Shown: positions 7,515 to 17,073, numbered from the stretch's first letter. The stretch is DNA of 64,000 nt from an uncultured Oscillospiraceae bacterium (GCA_958448165.1 CAUDCW010000007.1:68665-132664); one strand, 5' to 3'. Translations and numbers: made by a program. The notes: generated by a model from the letters alone, not told the origin.

Positions 7515-9281
7515 TTGCCGTTACCGGACGAATTTCTTGAAGAGCTTAAGGCGAGAAGCGATATATCGGATATAGCGTCATCATATGTAACCCTGAAAAG
7601 GCGTGGACGAAACCTTGTCGGACTTTGCCCGTTTCACGGCGAAAAAACGCCTTCATTTAATATATACCCCGAAAACGGGTCGTTTTATTGCTTCGGCTGC
7701 GGTGCAGGCGGCGATGTGATAACCTTTGTCAGAAAGATTGAAAATCTTGATTATATTGACGCCGTCAAATTCCTTGCGCAAAGGGCAGGTATGGACATGC
7801 CCGAAAATTCATACGACAGCAGTATGAGCGAGCTGAGGCGGCGAATCTTTGAGGCGAACCGAGAGGCGGGCAGGTTTTATTATTCAATGCTCTACACCGC
7901 CGCAGGAAAGGCAGGACTTGATTATCTCAGGGGCAGGGGACTCAGCGAAAAAACAATAAAGCATTTCGGACTTGGGTTCAGCCCCGACAACCGTTTTGCC
8001 CTTGTTGACCACCTGAAATCAAAGGGCTTCAAGCCGCAGGAGCTTGTGGCGGCAAACCTTGTTTATCAGAATAAAAACGGAAATATCTCGGACAGGTTCT
8101 ATAACCGTGTGATGTTCCCGATAATAGATTTAAGGGGCAATGTCATCGCCTTCGGCGGCAGGATAATGACCGACCAGAAGCCGAAGTATCTGAACACCTC
8201 CGACACGCCTGTGTTTAAAAAGAGCACCAATCTTTTTGCACTCAATTTTGCGAAAAACGGCGGAAAACGCAGTCTTATTCTCTGCGAGGGTTATATGGAT
8301 GTTATCGCACTGCATCAGGCGGGCTTCACCTCGGCTGTGGCGACCCTCGGTACGGCGCTGACGCAGGAGCAGGCAATGCTTATGAAACGCTATGCCGATG
8401 AGGTGTATATATGCTATGATTCGGACGAAGCAGGGCAGAAAGCGGCTCAGAGGGCGATAGGCTTTCTGCGCAATGCCGGCATCGGCATAAAGGTAATTGC
8501 CGTTCCGGGCGCAAAAGACCCCGATGAGTTTATCAGGGAAAACGGCGACAAGGGCCGTGATAAATTTGCACAGTTGCTCGAAAAAAGCGGAAACGACATT
8601 GAATACAGGATTTCAAAGATAAAGCAGAAATACATTCTGACCGAGCAGAGTCAGGTTGTTGCATATCTTACCGAATGTGCAAAGCTGCTTGCTACCGTTG
8701 AAAATCCTATAGAGGCTGATGTCTATGCCGGACATTTAAGCGAAGAAACGGGTGTCCGCAAGGACGCCGTTGTGCAGCAGATAAACGGCTACAGAAAGAA
8801 AAACGGCAGAGAAAACAGGAAAAAGCAGTTTAGGGATATTCAGACAGGAATCTCGGGCAGGGACGACAGGATTAATGCCGAAAAAGCAGGCAATCTGCGT
8901 GCCGCAAGAGCAGAAGAAGCCTTGATTGCATATATTATTAATAATCAGGATATGGCTATTAAGGTGAATTCGCTTTTGCCGCCCGAAAAAATGGTTACAT
9001 CGTTTAACCGTCGGGTGTATAAAATAATAACCGAGCGTGCAATTGAGGGCAGGGGAATAATGCCTGCCGATATATCGGGGGAATTCACGGTTGATGAAAA
9101 CGCAAAAATCGCAGGAATGCTGGCGTCGCTGGGCTGTGAGATAACATCGTTTGACGCCTGCAGGGACTGTATTGACGTCATTTTGTCAGAGGGTGAAAAA
9201 ATCACAGCAGAAAAGGCTGCTGACGCTGATATTGACGATATAGAAAAGTATCTTGAGAAGCTTAAAAAGCAGAAGAAATAA
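7515..9281 (+). CDS. dnaG: DNA primase
   Basis: Synthesises RNA primers at the replication fork with DnaB. The 588-residue protein has the N-terminal CHC2 zinc finger (Cys38, His41, Cys59, Cys62), the primase core with the RNAP-like basic region, and the Toprim catalytic centre (CEGYMDVIALHQ near residue 257 and YDSDEAGQKAA). A C-terminal helicase-interaction region (about 460-588) is present. The start is TTG at 7515, seven bases after an AGGGGG site; no ATG at the N-terminus would keep the family leader PDEFLEELK. It sits directly upstream of rpoD (23-base gap), a conserved macromolecular-synthesis arrangement, so co-transcription is likely. Confidence 0.96.
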   Translation: MPLPDEFLEELKARSDISDIASSYVTLKRRGRNLVGLCPFHGEKTPSFNIYPENGSFYCFGCGAGGDVITFVRKIENLDYIDAVKFLAQRAGMDMPENSYDSSMSELRRRIFEANREAGRFYYSMLYTAAGKAGLDYLRGRGLSEKTIKHFGLGFSPDNRFALVDHLKSKGFKPQELVAANLVYQNKNGNISDRFYNRVMFPIIDLRGNVIAFGGRIMTDQKPKYLNTSDTPVFKKSTNLFALNFAKNGGKRSLILCEGYMDVIALHQAGFTSAVATLGTALTQEQAMLMKRYADEVYICYDSDEAGQKAAQRAIGFLRNAGIGIKVIAVPGAKDPDEFIRENGDKGRDKFAQLLEKSGNDIEYRISKIKQKYILTEQSQVVAYLTECAKLLATVENPIEADVYAGHLSEETGVRKDAVVQQINGYRKKNGRENRKKQFRDIQTGISGRDDRINAEKAGNLRAARAEEALIAYIINNQDMAIKVNSLLPPEKMVTSFNRRVYKIITERAIEGRGIMPADISGEFTVDENAKIAGMLASLGCEITSFDACRDCIDVILSEGEKITAEKAADADIDDIEKYLEKLKKQKK

Positions 9282-9304
9282 ATTAAGGAATTGGGAAAGG
9301 AAAG

Positions 9305-10414
9305 ATGAATATGGCAATGTTACAGGCAGCGCCGGACAAAAAAACTATTGTAAAGGAGATTCTTGAGCTTGGCAAGTCAAAGGGAGAGATAAGCACAAAA
9401 GAAATTTTCGACGCAATGGGCGAGGTTGTGTTTGAGCCGGACCAGATCGAAAAAATCTATGACAGTCTTGAGCAGATGAACGTGACTATTGTCGAGGACT
9501 TCGACGATATGCCGATTGATGACATCAAGCTTGACGACAAGGGCGACGATGACAACGCACTTGACGAGGTAAGCACCGACAGCATTGCAATTGACGACCC
9601 CGTCAAGGTTTATCTGAAAGAAATCGGCAGAGTTCCTCTGCTGACGCCGGATGAGGAAATCGAGCTTGCAATAAAGATCAAGCAGGGTGACAGCGCAGCC
9701 AAAAAGCGTTTGTCAGAGGCGAACCTAAGACTTGTTGTAAGCATAGCAAAGCGTTACCTCGGCAGAGGAATGCAGTTCCTTGACCTGATACAGGAGGGCA
9801 ACTTAGGACTTATAAAGGCGGTTGAGAAGTTTGATTATACAAAGGGCTTCAAATTTTCAACATATGCGACATGGTGGATAAGACAGGCGATTACAAGAGC
9901 CATTGCCGACCAGGCGAGAACGATAAGAATTCCGGTGCATATGGTTGAAACAATCAACAAGGTAAAAAAGGTTTCGAGCCAGCTTCTGCACACAAACGGG
10001 CATGAGCCGACAGCGGACGAGATTGCCGACGTTCTGGATATGCCTGTTGACAAGGTGCGTGAGATTATGAGGGTTGCTCAGGAGCCTGTGTCGCTTGAAA
10101 CACCTATCGGCGAGGAGGAGGACAGCCATCTTGGCGACTTTATCCCCGACGACGACGCTCCGGCACCTGCCGACGCCGCATCGCACACACTGCTCAAGGA
10201 GCAGCTTTCGGAGGTGCTTGACACACTGACGCCGAGAGAAGAAAAGGTTTTAAGACTCCGCTTCGGTCTTGAGGACGGGCGTTCACGCACACTTGAGGAG
10301 GTCGGCAAGGAGTTTGACGTTACAAGGGAGAGAATAAGACAGATTGAGGCAAAGGCGCTGAGAAAGCTCAGACACCCCAGCCGCAGCAAGAAGCTTAAGG
10401 ACTTTCTTGACTGA
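9305..10414 (+). CDS. rpoD: Primary sigma factor, sigma-70/sigma-A
   Basis: The housekeeping sigma factor that directs RNA polymerase to promoters of the TTGACA/TATAAT class found throughout this window. The 369-residue protein has a short acidic region 1.1 (about 10-85) and region 1.2 (DPVKVYLKEIGRVPLL). Region 2 includes GMQFLDLIQEGNLGLIKAV and the -10 melting helix TYATWWIRQAITRAI. Region 3 follows, and region 4 ends with VTRERIRQIEAKALRKLRHP. Length equals the Bacillus SigA class. The start ATG follows GGAAAGG. It is downstream of dnaG and probably in the same operon. Confidence 0.97.
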   Translation: MNMAMLQAAPDKKTIVKEILELGKSKGEISTKEIFDAMGEVVFEPDQIEKIYDSLEQMNVTIVEDFDDMPIDDIKLDDKGDDDNALDEVSTDSIAIDDPVKVYLKEIGRVPLLTPDEEIELAIKIKQGDSAAKKRLSEANLRLVVSIAKRYLGRGMQFLDLIQEGNLGLIKAVEKFDYTKGFKFSTYATWWIRQAITRAIADQARTIRIPVHMVETINKVKKVSSQLLHTNGHEPTADEIADVLDMPVDKVREIMRVAQEPVSLETPIGEEEDSHLGDFIPDDDAPAPADAASHTLLKEQLSEVLDTLTPREEKVLRLRFGLEDGRSRTLEEVGKEFDVTRERIRQIEAKALRKLRHPSRSKKLKDFLD

Positions 10415-10424
10415 GGATAGACAA

Positions 10425-10811
10425 ATGTTCACTATTGACGAAACAAACGATATGCTCGATGAGATAGTCGATACCCTGCCCGAACCTCTGTTCCGGGAGT
10501 TGAGCGGCGGCGTGATTATTCTGCCGCAGCTCAAAATTCACCCGAAGGCTGTTGACAACGACCTTTACATAATGGGCGAGTATTCACGCTCATCAATCGG
10601 CACGCTGATAAAGATATACTACGGCTCGTTTGCAAGAATTTACGGCAACGCCTCACGGGCGGTTTATTATGAGCAGCTCAGGCGTGTGCTTGTGCATGAG
10701 CTGCGGCATCACAACGAAACGCTCGCAGGCTACCGTGACCTGATTTTGTATGACGAGGATCAGATTGCCGAATACCTGCAAAAGAAAGCACAGCAGCACA
10801 AGCTGAAATAA
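10425..10811 (+). CDS. Small zincin-like metallopeptidase family protein
   Basis: A 128-residue protein with a metzincin-like helix RVLVHELRHHNE, matching the HExxH-type motif of the small Zincin_1 (DUF1025) family. These cytosolic proteins have unproven substrates. The N-terminal half (residues 1-85) fits the family: DTLPEPLFRELSGGVIILP and LYIMGEYSRSSIGTLIKIYYGSF. I chose ATG at 10425 with GAGGA eight bases upstream. The frame extends to a TTG at 10407 inside the rpoD end, which would make the genes overlap by eight bases. It probably forms the last gene of the dnaG-rpoD transcript. Confidence 0.75.
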   Translation: MFTIDETNDMLDEIVDTLPEPLFRELSGGVIILPQLKIHPKAVDNDLYIMGEYSRSSIGTLIKIYYGSFARIYGNASRAVYYEQLRRVLVHELRHHNETLAGYRDLILYDEDQIAEYLQKKAQQHKLK

Positions 10812-10846
10812 TTTTTGACAAAATAAATCAATTTTAACACAAATGA

Positions 10847-10875
10847 TTGACATTCATCTTCTTGTGTGTTACCAT
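10847..10875 (+). promoter_or_regulatory. Promoter of the trpXYZ operon
   Basis: An exact TTGACA (10847-10852), a 17-base spacer and TACCAT (10870-10875) precede the T-box leader. Confidence 0.7.
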
Positions 10876-10884
10876 AATCTAAAC

Positions 10885-11134
10885 AGTAAAACCGTTGATA
10901 AGGAAGTAAAGCCTTCGGCGAGCGTACAGAGAGCCCTTGTCGGTGTGAATAGGGCGGCTATCGGGTTGGCAAATGGACCTTTGAGGGTGCGGCGGATAAT
11001 GCCGCAACGTGTGCTTACGTTACAAAGCGGGAGCGTGCTGGCGCTTCGTGAGCGGGCGATTTTTCGCCAATCAAGGTGGTACCGCAGATTGTATATTCTG
11101 TCCTTGGATTACTTTAGTAATCCGAGGACTTTTT
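10885..11134 (+). promoter_or_regulatory. T-box leader, tryptophan specifier (UGG)
   Basis: Stem I carries AGAGAG (10928-10933), and the specifier position reads TGG (10974-10976) immediately before the ACCTTTGAG closing strand, the classical context. The antiterminator T-box AAGGTGGTACCGCAG is at 11073-11087. A 12-bp terminator stem (11101-11112 with 11117-11128) is followed by CTTTTT. Uncharged tRNA-Trp should induce the downstream transporter. This leader is the main evidence for tryptophan as the transported solute. Confidence 0.93.
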
Positions 11135-11243
11135 GTTTGGAGAGGATATTATGAAGCTGTTAACAAAACGATGGCGAGGCTGAACTTGTAACAGATTAAC
11201 CAATAAAATTCAAATTATATTAATTATGAAAGAGGTAATTCAG

Positions 11244-12266
11244 ATGAAAAAGGTATTATGTGTGCTTATGGCTTTGTTGACTTGTCTTGTTGTTTTTGCA
11301 GGCTGCTCGGGTAATTCAAGCTCGGCAGGCTCAAGCTCACAAGGCTCTTCAAGCAAGGAAAACACAGGCGACAAGGTAAAAATCGGTATTATCAAAATTG
11401 TTGAGCATACATCGCTCAACACAATCGAGGAGTCAATCATCTCACAACTCAATAAGCTTGGCTATGTTGACGGCGAAAACGCAGAAATCACAGCTTTGTC
11501 GGCTCAGAACGACCCGTCAAATGTTCCTGCGATGATGGACAGCTTTGTTGCTGACGGAACAGACCTTGTTATTGCAATCACAACGCCTGTTGCAAGCGTT
11601 GCCCTTAATTATGCCGACCAGATTCCTGTTCTTTTCTCGGCAGTTTCAAGCCCGGTTGAGGCAGGTCTTACAACAAGCCTTGAGAAGCCTGATAAAAATG
11701 TTACAGGCACCTGCGACGCCGTTCCGGTTGACAAAATTCTTGATATGGCGCTTGAGCTTACACCTGATGTAAAGACAATCGGCTTTATCTATAACTCCGC
11801 CGAGGACAGCTCGGTTGCAAATATTGACAGCGCAAAGAAATACTGCGACAAGATAGGTCTTAAGTATGTTGAGGCAAACGTCGAGAACAGCTCGGCAATT
11901 CAGCAGGCTGCCGAATCCTTGGTTACAAAGTGTGACGCAGTATTCTCACCGACAGACAACACGGTTGCCGAGGGTATGTCCGTATTGTCTCAGGTTTGCA
12001 ACGACGCCAAGATTCCGTGCTATGTGGGCGCCGACTCAATGGTAAAGGACGGCGGCTTTGCAACAATCGGCATTAAGTATGAAGATCTGGGCATTGAAAC
12101 TGCCAATATGGCAAAGAAGGTTCTTGACGGCACGAAAATTTCCGACATTCCGGTGCTTGTGTTTGATGACCTTTCAACATATGTGAATACCACAACAGCC
12201 GGAAAAATCGGTGTAGAGCTTCCGGATTCGCTCCTCAAGAATGAAAAGACGGTTGTTTTTGAATAA
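11244..12266 (+). CDS. trpX: ABC transporter substrate-binding lipoprotein (TrpX type)
   Basis: The extracellular solute receptor of an ABC importer in the COG2984 (ABC_sub_bind) family. The N-terminus is a lipoprotein signal peptide with lipobox VFAGC (Cys21), followed by a Ser/Gly-rich linker. The mature part shows the family pattern VKIGIIKIVEHTSLNTI, DLVIAITTPVASVAL and NVTGTCDAVP in two Rossmann-like lobes. The 340-residue length is normal. ATG at 11244 follows AGAGGT by eight bases; another in-frame ATG 18 bases earlier lacks a site. With the permease and ATPase it forms a three-gene operon behind a Trp T-box, so tryptophan uptake is the likely function. The family as a whole also serves other substrates. 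Confidence 0.88.
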   Translation: MKKVLCVLMALLTCLVVFAGCSGNSSSAGSSSQGSSSKENTGDKVKIGIIKIVEHTSLNTIEESIISQLNKLGYVDGENAEITALSAQNDPSNVPAMMDSFVADGTDLVIAITTPVASVALNYADQIPVLFSAVSSPVEAGLTTSLEKPDKNVTGTCDAVPVDKILDMALELTPDVKTIGFIYNSAEDSSVANIDSAKKYCDKIGLKYVEANVENSSAIQQAAESLVTKCDAVFSPTDNTVAEGMSVLSQVCNDAKIPCYVGADSMVKDGGFATIGIKYEDLGIETANMAKKVLDGTKISDIPVLVFDDLSTYVNTTTAGKIGVELPDSLLKNEKTVVFE

Positions 12267-12300
12267 TCCTGTTTTAAAACAGAGAAGGAAAGATTGATTT

Positions 12301-13266
12301 ATGCAGTTTTTAACATTGGGACTGGGCGCAATTGAGCAGGGTCTTATATATGCGATTATGGCTATCGGCGTTTTTGTGTCGCTGCGAGTACTCGACATAC
12401 CCGACCTCACTGTTGACGGTTCGTTCATAACGGGTGCGGCGGTGTCTGTTATGATAACCAATATGCAGACGCCGGGCGAAAACGGATTGCTGTTTGCGAT
12501 TCTTTCGCTGGTGCTTGCATTCCTCGGCGGCGCACTTGCCGGCGTGATAACCGGACTTTTGCAGACAAAGCTTAATGTCCAGCCGCTTCTTGCCGGAATA
12601 CTCACGATGACGGGGCTTTATTCGATAAACCTGATAATTATGGGTGAAAAGCCGACGGTAAATATCAACGGTAAAACAAGCATTTTCTCTGACGCACAGA
12701 CTTTTGCGGTTCAGCTTTTAAATGAAATGGACGTAAGCGTGGCAAAGAAGCTTGCCGTTATCCCGATTTTGCTTTTAATTGTTATCGCTGTGGCGGCGGT
12801 GCTTTATTGGTTCTTAAGAACACAGATAGGTATGTCGATAAGAGCTACGGGCGACAATGTTGAAATGGTAAAGGCAAGCTCGATTAACTCTGACGCAATG
12901 AAGATACTCGGCCTTGCGATAGCCAACGGAATTGTTGCGCTGTCGGGTGCGGCTCTGACTCAGGACCAGAACTTTGCCGACGCCAAGGCCGGAACCGGTA
13001 TGGTTGTTGTAGGAATAGCGTCTATAATTATAGGCGAAACAATATTCGGCAAACGCTCGGTGCTGAACAACCTGATTTCCGCAATTCTGGGCGCGGTTGT
13101 TTACAGAGTATTTATCACGGTTGTATTCCAGCTCGGTTTGCCGGCGTCGTACTTTAAGCTTTTGTCGGCGGTAATTGTTATCATAGCAATAAGCGTGCCG
13201 ATAATCAGCGAAAAGATTGTCAGAAAAAATGCAAGGAGGGTGAAAAACAACAATGCTAAGACTTGA
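12301..13266 (+). CDS. trpY: ABC transporter permease (TrpY type)
   Basis: The membrane channel of the importer, COG4120 family, related to the LivH/RbsC permease fold. The 321-residue protein has eight or nine hydrophobic segments. It includes the N-terminal GLIYAIMAIGVFVSLRVLDI stretch and the conserved cytoplasmic coupling segment with TQIGMSIRATGDN and MKILGLAIANGIVALSGA. Its end overlaps the ATPase gene by 14 bases, showing translational coupling. Substrate assignment comes only from the T-box upstream. Confidence 0.88.
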   Translation: MQFLTLGLGAIEQGLIYAIMAIGVFVSLRVLDIPDLTVDGSFITGAAVSVMITNMQTPGENGLLFAILSLVLAFLGGALAGVITGLLQTKLNVQPLLAGILTMTGLYSINLIIMGEKPTVNINGKTSIFSDAQTFAVQLLNEMDVSVAKKLAVIPILLLIVIAVAAVLYWFLRTQIGMSIRATGDNVEMVKASSINSDAMKILGLAIANGIVALSGAALTQDQNFADAKAGTGMVVVGIASIIIGETIFGKRSVLNNLISAILGAVVYRVFITVVFQLGLPASYFKLLSAVIVIIAISVPIISEKIVRKNARRVKNNNAKT

Positions 13267-14044
13267 GAATGCGTGCATCACCTTCCACACAAACACCGTC
13301 AATGAACGCCGTGCACTTGATAATGTTAATCTTCATCTTGACAAGGGCGATTTTATCACTGTTATCGGCAGCAACGGTGCAGGCAAATCGACTATGCTGA
13401 ATGCAATTTCGGGTTCGTATATAATCGACAGCGGATATGTGTATCTTGACGGGCAGGACGTAACGATGCAGAAAAGCTATAAGCGCGCCAAATACATCGG
13501 CAGACTGTTTCAGGACCCACTCAAGGGCACTGCGCCGAATATGACGATTGAAGAAAATCTGGCGCTTGCCTACAGCCGAGGGTCACGGCGAGGTCTGTCG
13601 AGAGGAATAAAAAAGTCTGATGAGCAGATGTTCAAGGACCGCCTTTCACGCCTCGGACTTGGTCTTGAGGACAGAATGAAATCAAAGGTAGGGCTGCTCT
13701 CGGGCGGTCAGCGTCAGGCGCTTACACTTCTGATGGCGACGATTGTCACCCCGAAAATTCTCCTGCTTGACGAGCACACGGCGGCTCTTGATCCCAAAAC
13801 CGCAAAGCAGGTTATGGACATTACGAATGAAATTGTAAAAGAAAATGACATAACCACGCTGATGGTCACGCACAACATCAAGGACGCTCTGCACACCGGC
13901 AACAAGACGCTTGTTATGTCAAGCGGCAGGATAATAACTGTGCTTGAAGGCGAACAGCGCAGGAATATGACGGTTGAAAAGCTGATGAAGATGTATTCCG
14001 ATGCCGCAGGTGATTCGTTCTCCGATAAAAACCTTTTGGATTAA
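13253..14044 (+). CDS. trpZ: ABC transporter ATP-binding protein (TrpZ type)
   Basis: The cytoplasmic ATPase powering the importer, COG1101 family. The 263-residue protein contains Walker A GSNGAGKS (residues 39-46), the signature LLSGGQRQ, Walker B ILLLDEHTAALD (Glu replaces nothing unusual; the following His is a family trait) and the switch His in VTHNIKDAL. ATG at 13253 follows an AAGGAGGGTG site inside the permease gene. A strong terminator follows, closing the operon. Confidence 0.9.
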   Translation: MLRLENACITFHTNTVNERRALDNVNLHLDKGDFITVIGSNGAGKSTMLNAISGSYIIDSGYVYLDGQDVTMQKSYKRAKYIGRLFQDPLKGTAPNMTIEENLALAYSRGSRRGLSRGIKKSDEQMFKDRLSRLGLGLEDRMKSKVGLLSGGQRQALTLLMATIVTPKILLLDEHTAALDPKTAKQVMDITNEIVKENDITTLMVTHNIKDALHTGNKTLVMSSGRIITVLEGEQRRNMTVEKLMKMYSDAAGDSFSDKNLLD

Positions 14045-14066
14045 AACTGATATATATAATCTTGAA

Positions 14067-14107
14067 CAGCCACTCCGGGCAACAAAAAGGAGTGGCTGCT
14101 TTTTTTG
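14067..14107 (+). terminator. Terminator of trpXYZ
   Basis: A perfect 10-bp stem (14067-14076 with 14089-14098) is followed by a run of eight Ts. Confidence 0.9.
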
Positions 14108-14169
14108 TGCGGATTGCACTGTATTGCACCAAAAAATAATAATTATTCACAAAATTGTGGTTAATATTA

Positions 14170-14198
14170 TTGACAACTGCTTGAAAAAGATGTAGAAT
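14170..14198 (+). promoter_or_regulatory. Promoter of the sipW/matrix-protein operon
   Basis: An exact TTGACA (14170-14175), a 17-base spacer and TAGAAT (14193-14198) leave a leader of roughly 100 bases before sipW. No further promoter was seen before the first three large exported-protein genes. Confidence 0.8.
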
Positions 14199-14307
14199 TA
14201 TCGTATTAACCTTATTAAATAAACGGCATATATATAAACTGCCTGATTGTAAAAATATTACAACTTTAAGATTAAACGGATTCAGCTTCTGAAAGGAAGA
14301 ACGATTT

Positions 14308-14916
14308 TTGGATAATATTAACCCCTGTACGGAAAAAGACGAAACACAAAAGAAAAAAACAAGACCCAAAGGGAGTATAAGAAAAAAGTTATTCAACGCT
14401 GTTTTTTACATACTTATTCTTGCAATGCTGATTGGCGCTTTTGTTTTTTCGACAAACAGCGATGCGAACAAGTCGGTTTTCGGCTACAGAATGTACTCGG
14501 TGCTTTCGGGCAGTATGACGCCTGTTCACCCCAAGGGCTCGCTTGTGATTGTAAGGATTACTGACCCAAAGGAAATTAAAGTGGGCGATGACATCACGTT
14601 TTATAATCCCGGTTCAGAGCAGGACATCTGGACTCACCGTGTTATTGACGTTATTGATAACTATGGCAATAACGGAGTCTGCTTCAAGACTCAGGGTGTT
14701 GCCAATTCGCAGGAGGACCCGTTTATTACAATCGGCGGCAATGTGGTTGGCGTTGTTGTATTTTCAATTCCTTATGCGGGCTATGTGCTTGAGTTCATAC
14801 AAGACAATACACTGATTTCGATTGTAATAATTATTCTGGCGCTTACGCTTATCAAGCTTCTTATTACGCTTATCAAGCCGCCACCGGTAAAGCCGAGGTA
14901 CGGTAAGGCTGAGTAA
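14308..14916 (+). CDS. sipW: SipW-type (ER-type) signal peptidase I
   Basis: A membrane-bound signal peptidase of the archaeal/ER-like class, which in Bacillus processes TasA and TapA. The 202-residue protein has an N-terminal basic segment, a membrane helix (about 28-48), the catalytic SGSM motif (Ser69), and a THR segment with His110 in place of the Lys used by ordinary SipS/LepB. A C-terminal membrane helix lies at about 168-190. Length is normal for SipW. The start is TTG at 14308 with AAGGAAGA upstream; no in-frame ATG precedes the first membrane helix. It heads the operon whose next four genes carry the cognate signal peptides, so it almost certainly processes them. Confidence 0.92.
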   Translation: MDNINPCTEKDETQKKKTRPKGSIRKKLFNAVFYILILAMLIGAFVFSTNSDANKSVFGYRMYSVLSGSMTPVHPKGSLVIVRITDPKEIKVGDDITFYNPGSEQDIWTHRVIDVIDNYGNNGVCFKTQGVANSQEDPFITIGGNVVGVVVFSIPYAGYVLEFIQDNTLISIVIIILALTLIKLLITLIKPPPVKPRYGKAE

Positions 14917-14976
14917 AATACCGGAAAAAGCGACTGACAATAGAATTTAAAAACATTTTAAACTGGAGGAGATTAT

Positions 14977-16974
14977 ATGGAAAATGCTTCAAACAAAAAA
15001 AGAACGGCGGTTGTAGCGTCGGCAGTGGCGGCGGCCTTACTTTTGTCAGGCACATTTGCCTGGAATATGGCTACCGACCAGACGAAGCTCAACGAATTTC
15101 AGGCTTCGGATCCGGGCGATTACAATGTCAAGCTGAACGAAAACTTTGACCCGAGCGACCCGTGGGCAAACAAGGATGTGTACGTCACCAACATTTCGGA
15201 CAACCCCGTTATTGTTCGTGTGCGTCTTGAGGAGTTTTACGATTTGCTGTACCGTAACGGCACCGAGTATAACACCCCCGAAGGCTTTACAAACGGAGAT
15301 GCCGGCGGCTCGGCAATATTCAATGTTCCTGCCGGCTCGACTCTGACGGGTACAGATGCAGACAGTTCAACAAAGCTTGATCAGTTTGTCATTATGCATT
15401 TCGGCGAGGGTGTTGTTTCGATGACTGACTGGATAGCCCAGGGTAAGCCGTATGCCGACTCAAACGGCAACGCATATTGGGTTATTGATGAGGACGGCTG
15501 GTGCTATTACACAAAGGCGCTTTCTGCAGCCGAGAACACCTCGTTCCTGCTTGACGACGTTGACTTTGTCAAGGAAAATTTTGAAAGGGCTTATGACTCG
15601 CCTTATACACTTGATTATTATATCAACGTGCGATTACAGGCGATGTCGGCTGACCTTGCCGACTTCGGCTCAGACACAGACACGGCACAGTGGACAAATA
15701 TCGGCACAAACAATGACGGACGTATAATTGCCGGCACTGAAAATGCGTATGAGTCAACAGCAGATCAGACGATTTCCAACAGTGCAAGAGCTCTTGTGCT
15801 TGGCATTGAAAACCCGGACAAATCCGTAGGCAAGGCTGTTGCAACAGCGGCTGACCTCAAGGCTGTTCTGGCTGACCCGACCACAGACAAAATTTTGCTG
15901 ACAGATGATATTACGATTTCTTCATCAAGCGAGAAAATAGCCGTTGCCGCAGGTCAAACAAAAACTATCGATTTAGGCGGCAATACTATTACATCAACAT
16001 CTACAGTTCCTCTTTATACAGCCAAAGACTCTACTCTTGTTGTAGAAAACGGTACTATAAATACGGGAAGCAAAAAATTATCAAATGTTACAGGTAAATC
16101 TACTCTTGAGTTAAAGGGTGTAGAGGTTCAGTCGGATTTATCGAGCAGCCCGATTTATTTGTATCCGGACGCTTCGCTTGTGCTCGACGGTTCAACAGTT
16201 ACAAACGCAACAGGTAGTGCCATTGGTTTGGCTGCCGGTGCAAATGCTGATATTAAAAACAGCACATTAAGTGCAGGCGCAGACGCAAAGGGCATTTATG
16301 TTTCATCAACAACTGCTTCTGTTCCAACCAATGTTACAATTGAGAATTCAACAGTTACAGGCGGCTATGCTTCAATTTCGGCAACAAAGAAACTAAATCT
16401 TGTTGCAACGGGAAGTAAGTTCGTAGGCGGAGATTTTGGAATAGGCAGCAACAATACTACTCCGGCTGAATCTATATCCCTGACCGACTGTGAGGTTGAA
16501 TCATCTGCGATTGGCATATTTAAATCCGACAATTCTCCACTTTCTTTGAAGAATTGTAAGATTACGGTTAATGCAACTGACCTTGGCGGTGTTGGCATAG
16601 CTGTTCGTGACGGTGATAATATAACTCTTGACAATGTTGAGGTTAGTGTTATTGGAACAGGCGTGACAGTAACACCTCATACAAATGAAGAGATTCAAAC
16701 GTACTATGACAATAACAGTGGATATGATGAATTGGGCTTTAATGCATTGCAGGTGGTACTCAACAGCTATGGCAAAGTTGCAATCACTATCAACGGCGGT
16801 TCCTATACAACCGATGTTGCAGGCGCTGACAGCGTAGTTGTTTGCGAGAGTGGCTCAAAGGCAAGCGATTCTCCGGAAATATTTGCCAACACAATTACTC
16901 TTGGCGGAGGAACAGAATACAGCGGCGGCTTTGCGTTTGCCGACAGCTATCTTAACACAACAGTTAATAAATAA
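14977..16974 (+). CDS. SipW-dependent exported matrix-like protein, paralogue 1 (BsaA/TasA-like)
   Basis: A 665-residue secreted protein. Its signal peptide has the SipW type layout: NKKR, a short Ala/Leu-rich core and GTFAW at residues 25-29. The N-terminal domain (about 30-270) has the segments shared by all copies here: NKDVYVTN, VIVRVRLEEFYDL, DGWCYYTKAL, LLDDV and INVRLQAMSADL. This fits the BsaA-type SipW-dependent biofilm matrix family (name from memory). From about residue 290 the sequence becomes a series of short Val/Thr/Asn-rich strands (TLVVENGTI, TLELKGVEV, NVTIENSTV) typical of a right-handed beta-helix. The end is TDVAGADSVVV and a terminal NTTVNK. No membrane anchor or sortase motif is visible. 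Ribosome binding site: GGAGGAG. Confidence 0.85.
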   Translation: MENASNKKRTAVVASAVAAALLLSGTFAWNMATDQTKLNEFQASDPGDYNVKLNENFDPSDPWANKDVYVTNISDNPVIVRVRLEEFYDLLYRNGTEYNTPEGFTNGDAGGSAIFNVPAGSTLTGTDADSSTKLDQFVIMHFGEGVVSMTDWIAQGKPYADSNGNAYWVIDEDGWCYYTKALSAAENTSFLLDDVDFVKENFERAYDSPYTLDYYINVRLQAMSADLADFGSDTDTAQWTNIGTNNDGRIIAGTENAYESTADQTISNSARALVLGIENPDKSVGKAVATAADLKAVLADPTTDKILLTDDITISSSSEKIAVAAGQTKTIDLGGNTITSTSTVPLYTAKDSTLVVENGTINTGSKKLSNVTGKSTLELKGVEVQSDLSSSPIYLYPDASLVLDGSTVTNATGSAIGLAAGANADIKNSTLSAGADAKGIYVSSTTASVPTNVTIENSTVTGGYASISATKKLNLVATGSKFVGGDFGIGSNNTTPAESISLTDCEVESSAIGIFKSDNSPLSLKNCKITVNATDLGGVGIAVRDGDNITLDNVEVSVIGTGVTVTPHTNEEIQTYYDNNSGYDELGFNALQVVLNSYGKVAITINGGSYTTDVAGADSVVVCESGSKASDSPEIFANTITLGGGTEYSGGFAFADSYLNTTVNK

Positions 16975-16997
16975 GCTTTAACAAGATTTGCTTTTCG

Positions 16998-17041
16998 GGG
17001 ACAGCCCTGCATGGAATAATTCAGATGACAAGGGTTGTCCC
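16998..17041 (+). other. Intercistronic hairpin 1 of the matrix-protein operon
   Basis: Arms 16998-17008 and 17031-17041 pair over 11 positions (one G-U) around a 22-base loop in the gap between paralogues 1 and 2. There is no U tract, so it is more likely a processing or stability element than a terminator. Confidence 0.55.
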
Positions 17042-17073
17042 TCAAACGTAATAATATATGGAGGAATAATTTT

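Noticed and set aside
10843..11191. Short open frames between the zincin gene and trpX
   Set aside because: The region is a complete T-box leader; base pairing, not coding, explains it.
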